Shown: positions 56,309 to 64,000 of the stretch, one piece after another
Layout of the letters: the number at the start of each line of letters is the position of its first letter
How positions within the stretch are numbered: position 1 is the first letter of the stretch
Origin: Pelagibacteraceae bacterium AG-349-L17
GTDB taxonomy: Bacteria; Pseudomonadota; Alphaproteobacteria; Pelagibacterales; Pelagibacteraceae
Assembly (NCBI GenBank): GCA_003278805.1
Contig: QCDC01000001.1
Location: 62,001 to 126,000 of the forward strand
Length of the DNA: 64,000 nucleotides
Direction of reading: 5' to 3'
Notes under the pieces: model-generated
Told to the model about the DNA's origin: nothing
What the model saw: the letters and a program-made list of their open reading frames with translations, nothing else
Databases searched by the model: none
Translations under genes and position numbers: made by a program

Positions 56309-57052
56309 TTATGAAAATTTTTTTGCTAAATTATTGCTAATAATTAAACATTCTTTATCGAGCTTACCATTAACTAATTCTTGTCTAAATCTTCTTTGAA
56401 AAGCTTTGACAATATAATTATTAAATTTTCTATTTTTTGGGTTATCAGTTCTTTTTATCCTATACCCAATTTTTGATAAATTATTATAAAACATTTTTTT
56501 ACTAACTTTATCTAATTCAATTTTTCTATTTTTTTTTAGTAATTTAATAGATAGCGAATGCCACAAGCCTATACTTTTCTTTGAGAGCTCTTTCCAAGGA
56601 AATTTTTCTCCTGGATCTCTCTTTCTTTCTGGAGCTACGTCCGAATGTCCCAAAATATTTTCAGAATTAATTTTATATTTTTTTATTAATAATTTGCTTA
56701 ACTTTATTAGAGATTGAATTTGTTTTTTAGAAAATTTTTTATAATTAAAATCATGTCCTGGATTGTTGATTTCTATACCAATAGAATATCTATTTAGAGA
56801 TTTATAATGTTTCCACCTCGATTTACCAGCATGCCATGAAACATATAAATCTGGCACCATAACGAAAGTTTCGCCGTTATTTTTTATAAAATAATGACAG
56901 CTGACATCAGATTTAATATTAGTTAATTTATTAATGGCATCGGACTCTTTCTTCATTCCTGTATAATGAAAAATTAAAAATTTAATTTGAGTTTTATGTC
57001 TTTTAATTGGGTAGAAATTTGGTGAGTAATTAGAAAAAATTTTTAATCTCAT
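56309..57052 (-). CDS. N-acetylmuramoyl-L-alanine amidase (amidase_2, AmiD/AmpD family)
   Basis: A zinc amidase that cleaves the stem peptide from muramic acid. In 247 residues it shows KFLIFHYTGM (zinc His), SCHYFIKNNGETFVMVPD, SWHAGKSRW, SIGIEINNPGHD, and ILGHSDVAPERKRDPGEKFPW (second zinc His and zinc Asp). A C-terminal helical segment (YIVKAFQRRFRQE) looks like a peptidoglycan-binding domain. The start MRLKIFSNYSPNF has no signal peptide, so it may act in the cytoplasm on recycled muropeptides, as AmpD does. Confidence 0.87.
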   Translation of the reverse strand: MRLKIFSNYSPNFYPIKRHKTQIKFLIFHYTGMKKESDAINKLTNIKSDVSCHYFIKNNGETFVMVPDLYVSWHAGKSRWKHYKSLNRYSIGIEINNPGHDFNYKKFSKKQIQSLIKLSKLLIKKYKINSENILGHSDVAPERKRDPGEKFPWKELSKKSIGLWHSLSIKLLKKNRKIELDKVSKKMFYNNLSKIGYRIKRTDNPKNRKFNNYIVKAFQRRFRQELVNGKLDKECLIISNNLAKKFS

Positions 57053-57114
57053 TTTAGTTGTATTGTTAGATTATTTTAAGCCATATTTAAGACATTTTTA
57101 GTACTAAATGTTGA

Positions 57115-57144
57115 TTTACTTTAGGTCGATATACACTATATAAT
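57115..57144 (+). promoter_or_regulatory. Possible mlaA promoter
   Basis: TTTACT (57115-57120), an 18-bp spacer and a perfect TATAAT (57139-57144) lie just before the mlaA ATG at 57154. The transcript would have almost no leader, which fits the lack of a ribosome site. The -35 match is weak. Confidence 0.35.
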
Positions 57145-57153
57145 TGAGTCTAA

Positions 57154-57945
57154 ATGATTAAATTTTTAAAAATTATTTTTTTGTTTACTTTCCTTACATC
57201 AAATGCTGTAGCAGGATCTGATGGTGATTTAAAGCTTTCAAGTAAAAGTGAGTCTACTAAAGATTGTTTTGAGCCACTAAACCGAGCAACTTTTGCATTC
57301 AATCAGGGCTTAGATCGAGCCATTTTAAAACCGGTAGCTAAAGGGTACAGATCTCTACCTGCCCCAATAAAAAAAGGAACTGGAAATGTTTTAAATAATC
57401 TATCAACTTTGATAACTATTCCAAATAATGTGTTACAGGGTGATTTTAAACTAGCAGCAATCAATTCAGGAAGACTAGTTGTAAATACAACGCTTGGAAT
57501 ACTAGGTATATTTGATCCTGCATCTGAAATGGGTTTTCCCAAATATGTTAAAGAAGATTACGGACAAACATTAGGGGCTTGGGGAGTTGGTCCAGGTTGT
57601 TATTTAGTTTTGCCAGTTTTAGGGCCATCTTCAATTAGGGATACAGCAGGTATGTTTGTTAATGTTATGGGTGGGGATCCTTATTACAATATTTCAGTAA
57701 ATGGTAATAATGAATATTTAGACGGAGAGCTGTTCGCTGTTACAAAAATTCTATCAGGTGTAGAATTCAGAGCGGCTAATATCGAGTCTTTAGATAATTT
57801 AGAGGCAAATTCTGTAGATTTTTATGCTTCGGTTAAAAGTTTGTACACCCAAGATAGAGAAAACAAAATTAAAAATATTCAAAGAGGAAGCATAGAAGTA
57901 ATTTACAAAGAAGACGGGGATTGGGAAGAGATAGATAATAAATAA
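57154..57945 (+). CDS. mlaA: MlaA (VacJ) outer membrane phospholipid removal protein
   Basis: MlaA sits in the outer membrane and extracts mislocalised phospholipid to MlaC. The 263-residue product has an N-terminal signal (FLKIIFLFTFLTSNAVA) and family motifs FEPLNRATFAFNQGLDRAILKPVAKGYR, GRLVVNTTLGILGIFDPAS and EDYGQTLGAWGVGPGCYLVLPVLGPSSIRD. No Cys lies at the cleavage site, so unlike E. coli MlaA it seems not to be a lipoprotein. mlaC follows after 11 nt. The MlaDEFB transporter is not in the window. Confidence 0.92.
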   Translation: MIKFLKIIFLFTFLTSNAVAGSDGDLKLSSKSESTKDCFEPLNRATFAFNQGLDRAILKPVAKGYRSLPAPIKKGTGNVLNNLSTLITIPNNVLQGDFKLAAINSGRLVVNTTLGILGIFDPASEMGFPKYVKEDYGQTLGAWGVGPGCYLVLPVLGPSSIRDTAGMFVNVMGGDPYYNISVNGNNEYLDGELFAVTKILSGVEFRAANIESLDNLEANSVDFYASVKSLYTQDRENKIKNIQRGSIEVIYKEDGDWEEIDNK

Positions 57946-57956
57946 ATAAAAATCAA

Positions 57957-58550
57957 ATGAAAAGAGTATTTATTTTTAATCTGTTTTATATAATTTTTTT
58001 TACAAATTTTAATATTTCATATTCTATTTCACCTGATGTATTTATTCAATCTACAGTTAATAGAGCTTCTCAGGTATTATCTGAAAATATTTCCAGAGAA
58101 GAAAAAATAAGTAAACTCAAAATAATTGCAAAGGAGACTGTGGATATACGTGGTGTTGGTTTTTACTCTTTAGGTTCTGCAAGAAATCAGCTCAATGATG
58201 AACAGAAAAATACTTATTCTAATTTATTTGAGCAATATTTCTTAAAAAGTTTTTCAAGTAGATTGGCAGAATATACCAATCCAGAAATTGAAGTTAAAAG
58301 CAAACAAATTTTAAATAATAATTATACTATGGTTAATAGTATTTTAATTGCTACTAATGACAGACCTGAGGTAAAAATTGATTGGAGAGTTTATACAAAA
58401 AATCCAGAAAATCCTTTAATAAGAGATTTAATTATAGAAGGTCTTAGTCTAGCAAGGACACAAAAAGAGGAATTTAATTCAATTTTAAATTCTAATGATG
58501 GTAATATAAATTCTCTTTTTAAAATTTTAGAGGAATTTTCAAACAAATAG
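57957..58550 (+). CDS. mlaC: MlaC periplasmic phospholipid carrier
   Basis: MlaC ferries phospholipid between MlaA and the inner-membrane MlaFEDB complex. The 197 residues begin with a signal peptide (FIFNLFYIIFFTNFNISYS), then REEKISKLKIIAKETVDIRGVGFYSLG, YSNLFEQYFLKSFSSRLAEY and VKIDWRVYTKNPENPLIRDLIIEGLSLARTQKEEF, the usual Ttg2D/MlaC pattern. It forms an operon with mlaA. Confidence 0.9.
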   Translation: MKRVFIFNLFYIIFFTNFNISYSISPDVFIQSTVNRASQVLSENISREEKISKLKIIAKETVDIRGVGFYSLGSARNQLNDEQKNTYSNLFEQYFLKSFSSRLAEYTNPEIEVKSKQILNNNYTMVNSILIATNDRPEVKIDWRVYTKNPENPLIRDLIIEGLSLARTQKEEFNSILNSNDGNINSLFKILEEFSNK

Positions 58551-58565
58551 AGTTGTTAGTTTTAT

Positions 58566-58642
58566 TGGTGGGCCCGCCAGGACTCGAACCTGGGACCAAT
58601 ACATTATGAGTGTACTGCTCTAACCAACTGAGCTACAGGCCC
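58566..58642 (-). tRNA. tRNA-Ile2(CAT), probable lysidine-modified
   Basis: A 77-nt cloverleaf with acceptor GGGCCTG/CGGGCCC, discriminator A, encoded CCA and anticodon loop CTCATAA (anticodon CAT). C4-G69 and C5-G68 are the pairs that TilS uses to tell tRNA-Ile2 from elongator tRNA-Met, and the TTGGTC variable region resembles ileX. I therefore favour isoleucine (AUA) over methionine. Confidence 0.8.
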
Positions 58643-58701
58643 AAAAATTAAGAATTAAATATATCATTTTTTTATACTTATCAATTGAAGATAATCATAA
58701 A

Positions 58702-58776
58702 TGGTGGGCCGTGTTGGTTACGCTCCAACTACCCCTGCAATGTCAATGCAGTACTCTTCTATTGAGCTAACGGCCC
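58702..58776 (-). tRNA. Aberrant tRNA-Val(GAC) without D-loop GG and T-loop TTC
   Basis: The 75-nt minus-strand sequence folds into all four arms: acceptor GGGCCGT/ACGGCCC with no mismatch, D stem GCTC/GAGT, anticodon stem CTGCA/TGCAG with loop TTGACAT (anticodon GAC), T stem GTTGG/CCAAC, discriminator A and CCA. The D-loop is AATAGAA instead of a GG-containing loop, and the T-loop is AGCGTAA instead of TTCRANY. G19-C56 is kept; 18-55 becomes A-G and 54-58 becomes A-T. It starts 5 nt after the rpoD stop, with tRNA-Ile2 downstream. Confidence 0.8.
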
Positions 58777-58781
58777 AAATT

Positions 58782-60605
58782 TTAACTTTCTAAAAAACTT
58801 TTTAATTGTTTTGATCTACTTGGATGCTTAAGTTTTCTTAAAGCTTTAGCTTCAATTTGTCTTATTCTTTCTCTAGTTACAGAAAACTGAAGACCAACTT
58901 CCTCGAGTGTATGATCAGTATTCATTCCTACACCAAATCTCATTCTAAGCACTCTCTCTTCTCTTGGAGTTAATGTAGACAAAATTTTTGTTGTTGCTTC
59001 TCCAAGATTTGATTTTATAGCTTGCTCAAGAGGTGCAAGGGCTTTTGTGTCTTCTATAAAATCTCCTAAACTGCTGTCCTCCTCGTCTCCAACAGGTTTT
59101 TCTAATGATACCGGTTCTTTAGAAATTTTTAAAACCTTCCTTACTTTATCAAGTGGCATTCTTAATTTTTGAGCTAACTCTTCTGGAGTAGCCTCTCTAC
59201 CAAATTCGCTTAAAATTAATCTTTGAGTTCTAACAATTTTATTTATTGTTTCTATCATATGAACTGGAATTCTTATTGTTCTAGCTTGATCTGCAATTGA
59301 TCTTGTAATTGCTTGTCTTATCCACCAGGTTGCATATGTTGAAAATTTATATCCTCGTCTATATTCAAATTTGTCAACTGCCTTCATAAGGCCAATATTT
59401 CCTTCTTGAATTAAATCTAAAAATTGAAGACCTCTATTAGTGTATTTTTTAGCAATTGAAATAACAAGTCTTAAGTTTGCTTCAACCATTTCTTTTTTAG
59501 CAATTCTAGATTCTTTTTCTCCTTTTTGAATTCTGCTCACTAATTTTTTAAAATCAGTAACAGATATTCCAAGTTTATGGCTTATTTCAATTAATCTTTC
59601 TCTAATATTTTTAAATTCATCTTTATATTTACTAAAAAATTGCTTCCATATATTATTTGTATCTAAAAATTTTTTTAAATTAGGATTTATTTCATTTCCT
59701 ACGTAAAATTTAATAAATTCACTTCTTTGAATTTTATGATCCAGAGCAAATCGTAGTAAATTACCTTCAAGAGATATTATTTTTTTATTTTCAACATAAT
59801 GTTTTTGAACAAGTTCCTCTAAAACCGATGGAGAGAGCTGAAGTGATTTAATATTTTCTAAAATATCATTTACGATTTTCTCATAACCTTTTTCTTTGGC
59901 AGGTGAAAAGTTTCTAGAATTCAATACACATTCTAGCTTTTCTTTCTGGTATTTTATTAATTTATTATATTCTTTGGTGAGAATATTAATAGTTTTTAAA
60001 ACTTTTGGTTTAATTTCAGTTTCCATGGCAGCAAGCGTGGGATTAAAATCATCATCCTCATCTCCAGAACTTTCTTCTTTATCAGTTTCTCCTGAATTTT
60101 TTTGTTTAGCACTAGGACCAGTAGACTCGTCTTCCATATAATTTGTATCAATATCAATTATTTCTCTCACTAAAATTTCATCTCTGTTGAGTTGATCATT
60201 CCATTCAAAAAATTGTTGAGCAGTTATTGGACTTTGAGAAAGAGCAATTAGCATCACATCTTTTCCGGCCTCAATTCTTTTTGCAATTGCAATCTCGCCC
60301 TCTCTAGAAAGCAACTCAACTCCACCCATCTCACGTAAATACATTCTGATTGGATCATCACTTTTTTCAATTGTTTTTCCCTCTTCCTTACTAGAGTTTT
60401 CTTTTTTTCTTAAAACTTTATAATCTGATTTTTTTTCTACTAAATTAATCTTCTCATCCAAAATATGAATAAATGCTTGAGATAAATTTTCATCAGACAA
60501 ATTTCTTTTACCTAGAGATTTAGATAGCTCTTCATATGTAATAAAGCCTCTATGGGTCCCACGCCCCATTAATCTAGCAAATGATTTAGTAATAATTCTT
60601 TCCAC
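58782..60605 (-). CDS. rpoD: RpoD, primary sigma-70 factor
   Basis: The housekeeping sigma factor. The 607 residues include region 1.2 ([30 protein letters not shown]), an acidic non-conserved insert ([12 protein letters not shown]), regions 2.1-2.4 ([58 protein letters not shown] in pieces), region 3 and the region 4 helix-turn-helix ([23 protein letters not shown]). It follows dnaG by 67 nt, and two tRNAs follow its stop. Confidence 0.98.
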   Translation of the reverse strand: MERIITKSFARLMGRGTHRGFITYEELSKSLGKRNLSDENLSQAFIHILDEKINLVEKKSDYKVLRKKENSSKEEGKTIEKSDDPIRMYLREMGGVELLSREGEIAIAKRIEAGKDVMLIALSQSPITAQQFFEWNDQLNRDEILVREIIDIDTNYMEDESTGPSAKQKNSGETDKEESSGDEDDDFNPTLAAMETEIKPKVLKTINILTKEYNKLIKYQKEKLECVLNSRNFSPAKEKGYEKIVNDILENIKSLQLSPSVLEELVQKHYVENKKIISLEGNLLRFALDHKIQRSEFIKFYVGNEINPNLKKFLDTNNIWKQFFSKYKDEFKNIRERLIEISHKLGISVTDFKKLVSRIQKGEKESRIAKKEMVEANLRLVISIAKKYTNRGLQFLDLIQEGNIGLMKAVDKFEYRRGYKFSTYATWWIRQAITRSIADQARTIRIPVHMIETINKIVRTQRLILSEFGREATPEELAQKLRMPLDKVRKVLKISKEPVSLEKPVGDEEDSSLGDFIEDTKALAPLEQAIKSNLGEATTKILSTLTPREERVLRMRFGVGMNTDHTLEEVGLQFSVTRERIRQIEAKALRKLKHPSRSKQLKSFLES

Positions 60606-60672
60606 GATAATTTGAGTTTAGAGATCTTATATAGTGTCAATTATATAAAAATCTATTACTAATTTGGTCAGT

Positions 60673-62448
60673 TTAATTGAGATTCTGCTTTTTTTTGAGC
60701 TCTTTTAGCTCATTGAATGTAGACTCGCTCATATCCACAGAAAACTTCGATTCTAATTCCTGGATTCTGAACTCAAGATCATAATTCATTAAATCTCTAG
60801 AGATGTCCTCTAATAACTCTATTATTTTTTGATCATCATGAGATTGATTTTTTAGAATATGTTTGATTGGAGCAAATTTATTTATTTTTTCTGCTAATTG
60901 ATTATCCAAGTTAAGATCTTGAATTGTAATTTGTGAACCAGATTTTAATTTTTCAATAATCATTTCAAATATTTTTTTATTAAACTCCGTAAAAAATTTA
61001 ATGTTTTCAATCAAATGAATATTTGCCTGAAACAAATCTAGCTTATTTATGACCAAATATAATATGGAAAACTCTTTCAACTCAACACCACTCAAAGACT
61101 GACTTTCTTTAAAATATTTTTTTGTAGTTTCTAAAGATTTTATTTTCTTTGAGTAAAATCTATTATTATTTTGATTGGAATGTGGTGTTAACTCGGCAAT
61201 TTTCTCTAAAAAATATTCCAAAACATATTTTTTTATAAAATCATCTTTTATTGTATTTGCAATTCCTCTTAGTTTTTTCTCAAAAATAGCCATCGATGAA
61301 GGATTATTTTTTGTTTGTTTTTTATAATGACTAAAAATAAATTGATGAATAGGTAATTTGCTCTGCTTTGTAAAATCTACAAAATTAGCCTTACCATTTT
61401 TATTTACATAGCTATCCGGGTCTTCTTTATCTGGCAGAAATAAAAATGAAATTTGTTTTTCAGGTTTCAATTCCTTTATTGAATTTTCAGCGGCTCTAAC
61501 AGCAGCTTTATATCCACTTTCATCACCATCAAAGCATATTATGATGTCATCAAAAAATTGATTTAAAGTTAAAATTTGTTTGTCAGTTAAAGATGTGCCA
61601 AGGTTTGCTACCGCATTATCTATTCCATTTTTACTTAGACCTACAACATCCATGTATCCTTCAACCAGATAAATATGATCGATTTTATTTGAAAGTTTTC
61701 TTGCTAAGTCTAAATTATATAAATTTGATCCTTTTTTAAAAAAATTTGTTTCAGGTGAATTTATATATTTTGCTAGATAATCTAAATTTTCAATTATTCT
61801 TCCACCAAGAGCAATTGGTTGACCTGAAATATTATTTATTGGAAATATTAATCGACCTCTAAATCTTTCAACATAAATTTTTTTTTTCTCGTCTAAATAG
61901 AATAAACCAGTTTCTGCTAAAGTTTGTTCACTATAATCTTCTTTTAATTTTTTAAAAAAATTTGGATTTTTTTCTATGTACCCTATTTTAAATTTTTTTA
62001 CTTCATCTTTACCTAGTGATCTATTTTTTAAATAATCTCTAGCAATTGAATGTGCTTCATTTTTTAAAAGTTCATTGTGATAAAAATCTACATAATGAGT
62101 AAAAATAGATTTGTACTCATTCCATTTTTTCTCTCTTTCTTCATCTTGTTTAGAGAACATATGGGGTTGCATACCCGCTAATTGAGCTAAATATTTAACA
62201 GCTTCGCCAAATTTTAAATTTTGAGTTTTTATAACAAAATCAAAAATATTGCCATGTTCTGAAGTTGCGAAACAATGATAAAATTCTTTTTCATCATTTA
62301 CAGTAAATGATGGTGTTTTTTCATTTTTGAAAGGTGATAAACCTACAAATTCTTTACCTCTTTTTTTTAAAGAAACAGTTTTTGATACTACCGTTGAAAC
62401 TTTCAACCTATTTTTAATTTCATCAAGATACTCTTTTGGGTATTTCAT
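60673..62448 (-). CDS. dnaG: DNA primase DnaG
   Basis: DnaG makes RNA primers for replication. The 591 residues have an N-terminal zinc-domain fold (GLSPFKNEKTPSFTV, EFYHCFATSEHGNIFDF), the catalytic core with NNISGQPIALGGRII, TOPRIM motifs (YLVEGYMDVVGL, IICFDGDESGYKAA) and a C-terminal helicase-binding domain. Only one of the four usual zinc ligands remains, a substitution shared by many alphaproteobacterial primases. Its start touches the yqeY stop (1-bp overlap). Confidence 0.97.
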   Translation of the reverse strand: MKYPKEYLDEIKNRLKVSTVVSKTVSLKKRGKEFVGLSPFKNEKTPSFTVNDEKEFYHCFATSEHGNIFDFVIKTQNLKFGEAVKYLAQLAGMQPHMFSKQDEEREKKWNEYKSIFTHYVDFYHNELLKNEAHSIARDYLKNRSLGKDEVKKFKIGYIEKNPNFFKKLKEDYSEQTLAETGLFYLDEKKKIYVERFRGRLIFPINNISGQPIALGGRIIENLDYLAKYINSPETNFFKKGSNLYNLDLARKLSNKIDHIYLVEGYMDVVGLSKNGIDNAVANLGTSLTDKQILTLNQFFDDIIICFDGDESGYKAAVRAAENSIKELKPEKQISFLFLPDKEDPDSYVNKNGKANFVDFTKQSKLPIHQFIFSHYKKQTKNNPSSMAIFEKKLRGIANTIKDDFIKKYVLEYFLEKIAELTPHSNQNNNRFYSKKIKSLETTKKYFKESQSLSGVELKEFSILYLVINKLDLFQANIHLIENIKFFTEFNKKIFEMIIEKLKSGSQITIQDLNLDNQLAEKINKFAPIKHILKNQSHDDQKIIELLEDISRDLMNYDLEFRIQELESKFSVDMSESTFNELKELKKKQNLN

Positions 62449-62909
62449 TATTTATTTAATAATTCTTTAATCATTGATCCTGCTTTGGAAAAATCAATTT
62501 CGTCTGCGTGAGTTTTTTTGAGTTCACCCATAACTTTTCCCATATCTTTTAATGAATTTGCTCCAATTTTCGAAATAACATCAGCACAAATTTTCTTAGT
62601 TTCCTCTTCACTAAGTTGCTTTGGTAAAAAACTTGTTAAAATATCATATTCATTTTGTTCAACCTCTAAAAGATCTGTCCTGTTATTTTTTTTATAAATA
62701 TCAATCGATTCGGCACGCTGTTTAACCATTTTTTTTAAAAGTTTCTTAATATCCTCATCATCAGTCTCCTTTTTATTAGGGCCCGATCTGTTAACAATGT
62801 CTAAATCCTTAATAGAAGATAATATTAACCTATAGGTTGATATTTTATTTTTATCTTTAGATTTAAGAGCATTTTTATATTCGTTTTCGATGGTTTGTTT
62901 TAATGACAT
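62448..62909 (-). CDS. yqeY: GatB/YqeY domain protein
   Basis: A 153-residue helical protein (SLKQTIENEYKNALKSKDKNKISTYRLILSSIKDLDI, LKKMVKQRAESIDIYKKNNRTDLLEVEQNEYDIL, MGKVMGELKKTH) of the YqeY family, which resembles the tRNA-binding tail of GatB. The molecular role is not established. The order carA / yqeY - dnaG - rpoD is typical of alphaproteobacteria. Confidence 0.9.
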   Translation of the reverse strand: MSLKQTIENEYKNALKSKDKNKISTYRLILSSIKDLDIVNRSGPNKKETDDEDIKKLLKKMVKQRAESIDIYKKNNRTDLLEVEQNEYDILTSFLPKQLSEEETKKICADVISKIGANSLKDMGKVMGELKKTHADEIDFSKAGSMIKELLNK

Positions 62910-62949
62910 AATTTTTTAATCTACTTTAAAGAAAAAATTCTTCAAAAGA

Positions 62950-62971
62950 AAAATTGTTTTTTTACAATTTT
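62950..62971. repeat. 8-bp inverted repeat between yqeY and carA
   Basis: AAAATTGT at 62950-62957 and ACAATTTT at 62964-62971 are complementary around six T residues. It lies in the 126-bp divergent promoter region of yqeY and carA. It may be an operator or chance in AT-rich DNA; I see no other clear signal in this gap. Confidence 0.25.
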
Positions 62972-63035
62972 ATATTACATCTCTGTTGCGATAATAAAGC
63001 AATTATTGTATTAACCTTTAACTCATGAGTTGTAA

Positions 63036-64000
63036 TTGATCAAAAAAGCAAAAAAAAATAACTCAAAAATAAAATCTCAAATCAATACAGGCGTTTTAGT
63101 TCTTGAAAATAAAAAAGTATTTAAAGGAATTGGAATTGGATACCAAGGAGAAGCTACAGGCGAGGTTTGCTTTAATACATCATTAACAGGCTATCAAGAA
63201 ATAATTTCAGATCCATCATACGCGGGACAAATTATTAATTTTACCTTTCCACATATAGGAAATGTTGGAACAAATAAAGAAGACCTTGAATCTGATAAAA
63301 TTTGGGCAAGAGGAGTGGTAATTAACTCAGAAATAACTTCACCCTCAAATTATAGATCGTTCCTGCATTTAGATGCTTGGCTAAAGAAAAATAAAATTGT
63401 TGGAATTACTGGTTTAGACACCAGAAGCCTTACTAACTTGATAAGAGACAAAGGTGCTCCCAAAGGAACGATTAGTTATTCAAAAAAAGGAAAGTTTAAT
63501 ATTAATAAATTGATTAATTCTACAATCAAATGGAGTGGATTAAAAAATCTTGATCTAGCAGAAGTAGTTTCAACTCAGAAAAATTATATTTGGAAAGGTC
63601 TTAAAACCTGGAAAAAAGAATTTGGATATAAAAAAAATAATAAGAACTCATTTCATGTTGTTGCAATTGATTATGGAATAAAAAAAAATATCTTAAGATA
63701 TTTCTCTGACTTTAATTGTAAAGTTAGTGTCGTTTCTTGTAAAACTAATGCACAAAAAATTTTAGCTTTAAAACCAAATGGAATATTTTTATCAAATGGT
63801 CCTGGAGATCCAGCTGCAACAGGGAAATATGCAATAGAAATTATTAAAGATCTTATAAAAAAAAATTTACCAATTTTTGGTATATGTTTAGGTCATCAAA
63901 TTTTAGCATTAGCATTAGGTGGTAAAACAAAAAAAATGAAGCTTGGTCATAGAGGAGCAAATCATCCTGTTAAAAATTTAATTCACGACAATGTAGAAAT
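63036..64000 (+). CDS. carA: Carbamoyl phosphate synthase small subunit (3' end cut by window edge)
   Basis: CarA supplies ammonia from glutamine for carbamoyl phosphate, feeding arginine and pyrimidine synthesis (pyrC is also in this window). It is not in the ORF track because it runs off the edge. Motifs: TGVLVLENKKVFKGIGIG, GEVCFNTSLTGYQEIISDPSY, GITGLDTRSLT, FLSNGPGDPAATG and the glutaminase nucleophile in FGICLGHQILALALGG. An in-frame TAA lies immediately before the TTG at 63036, so this TTG with GAG 6 nt upstream is the likely start. 321 codons are visible. Confidence 0.93.
   Translation, partial: MIKKAKKNNSKIKSQINTGVLVLENKKVFKGIGIGYQGEATGEVCFNTSLTGYQEIISDPSYAGQIINFTFPHIGNVGTNKEDLESDKIWARGVVINSEITSPSNYRSFLHLDAWLKKNKIVGITGLDTRSLTNLIRDKGAPKGTISYSKKGKFNINKLINSTIKWSGLKNLDLAEVVSTQKNYIWKGLKTWKKEFGYKKNNKNSFHVVAIDYGIKKNILRYFSDFNCKVSVVSCKTNAQKILALKPNGIFLSNGPGDPAATGKYAIEIIKDLIKKNLPIFGICLGHQILALALGGKTKKMKLGHRGANHPVKNLIHDNVE

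Noticed and set aside
58566-58642. Elongator tRNA-Met reading of the CAT tRNA
   Set aside because: C4-G69 and C5-G68 and the variable region fit tRNA-Ile2 better, although methionine is not fully excluded.
62230-62380. DnaG lacking three of four zinc ligands
   Set aside because: Unusual against E. coli, but the same substitutions (SPF, HCF without the second Cys) are common in alphaproteobacterial primases.
1-64000. Search for CRISPR arrays, IS elements, prophage genes, integrases and riboswitches
   Set aside because: No regularly spaced repeats, transposase or phage motifs, or recognisable riboswitch cores were seen; A/T runs are frequent but follow base composition.

Overview
The window is a dense, AT-rich chromosomal segment of a marine SAR11-type alphaproteobacterium (Candidatus Pelagibacter or a close relative). 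The grounds are very low G+C by eye, tiny intergenic gaps, overlapping gene ends, a proteorhodopsin next to a ferredoxin/ferredoxin reductase pair, an alphaproteobacterial GTTC-N7-GTTC SOS box, and the alphaproteobacterial order carA / yqeY-dnaG-rpoD. No IS element, prophage, CRISPR array or long repeat is visible. recA is cut by the left edge and carA by the right edge. The only stretch over 300 bases without a protein gene (55732-56308) holds the mraZ promoter region and the RNase P RNA gene.

Layout. 1-4.5 kb: recA (with a LexA box), then a minus-strand run cupin - VOC - GFA - glycerate kinase - tolC. 4.6-11.2 kb: an accessory-looking block made of an SOS-controlled umuDC operon and a complete urease operon ureDABCEFG, with no urea or nickel transporter beside it. 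11.3-16.3 kb: a small Cys-tailed repeat protein and the operon GT39 - GT2 - DUF1800 - DUF1501 (Tat substrate). 16.4-20.1 kb: a DksA-like regulator followed by two unannotated membrane microproteins, then GST, ferredoxin reductase, ferredoxin and a fatty acid desaturase on the minus strand. 20.2-23.5 kb: blue-tuned proteorhodopsin with a strong terminator, then propionyl-CoA synthetase and an SMR exporter. 23.4-37.8 kb: housekeeping genes pyrC, ygfZ, tRNA-Leu, nadA-nadC, a MazG-like NTPase, fumC, an AsmA-like protein, uvrD, an M24 aminopeptidase, ligA and bamD.

37.8-55.8 kb is the division and cell wall (dcw) cluster, all on the minus strand, in transcription order mraZ - ftsZ - rsmH - ftsL - ftsI - murEF fusion - mraY - murD - ftsW - murG - murC - murB - ddl - ftsQ - ftsA-like - lpxC - bamD - ligA. 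Three things stand out. ftsZ sits at the head of the cluster instead of after ftsA. MurE and MurF are one polypeptide. The gene in the ftsA slot encodes only 232 residues, with FtsA-like N-terminal sequence and an amphipathic tail but no ATPase phosphate motifs. The mraZ promoter overlaps three TGGG repeats spaced 10 bp, the expected MraZ autoregulatory site.

55.9-64 kb: RNase P RNA, an amidase, mlaA-mlaC, tRNA-Ile2(CAT), an aberrant tRNA-Val(GAC) only 5 nt after the rpoD stop, rpoD, dnaG, yqeY and carA. The tRNA-Val keeps a full cloverleaf but has lost the D-loop GG and the T-loop TTC. This tRNA, the reduced FtsA and the rearranged dcw cluster are the observations I would follow up first. 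All functional calls come from reading motifs and gene order; no database search was run.
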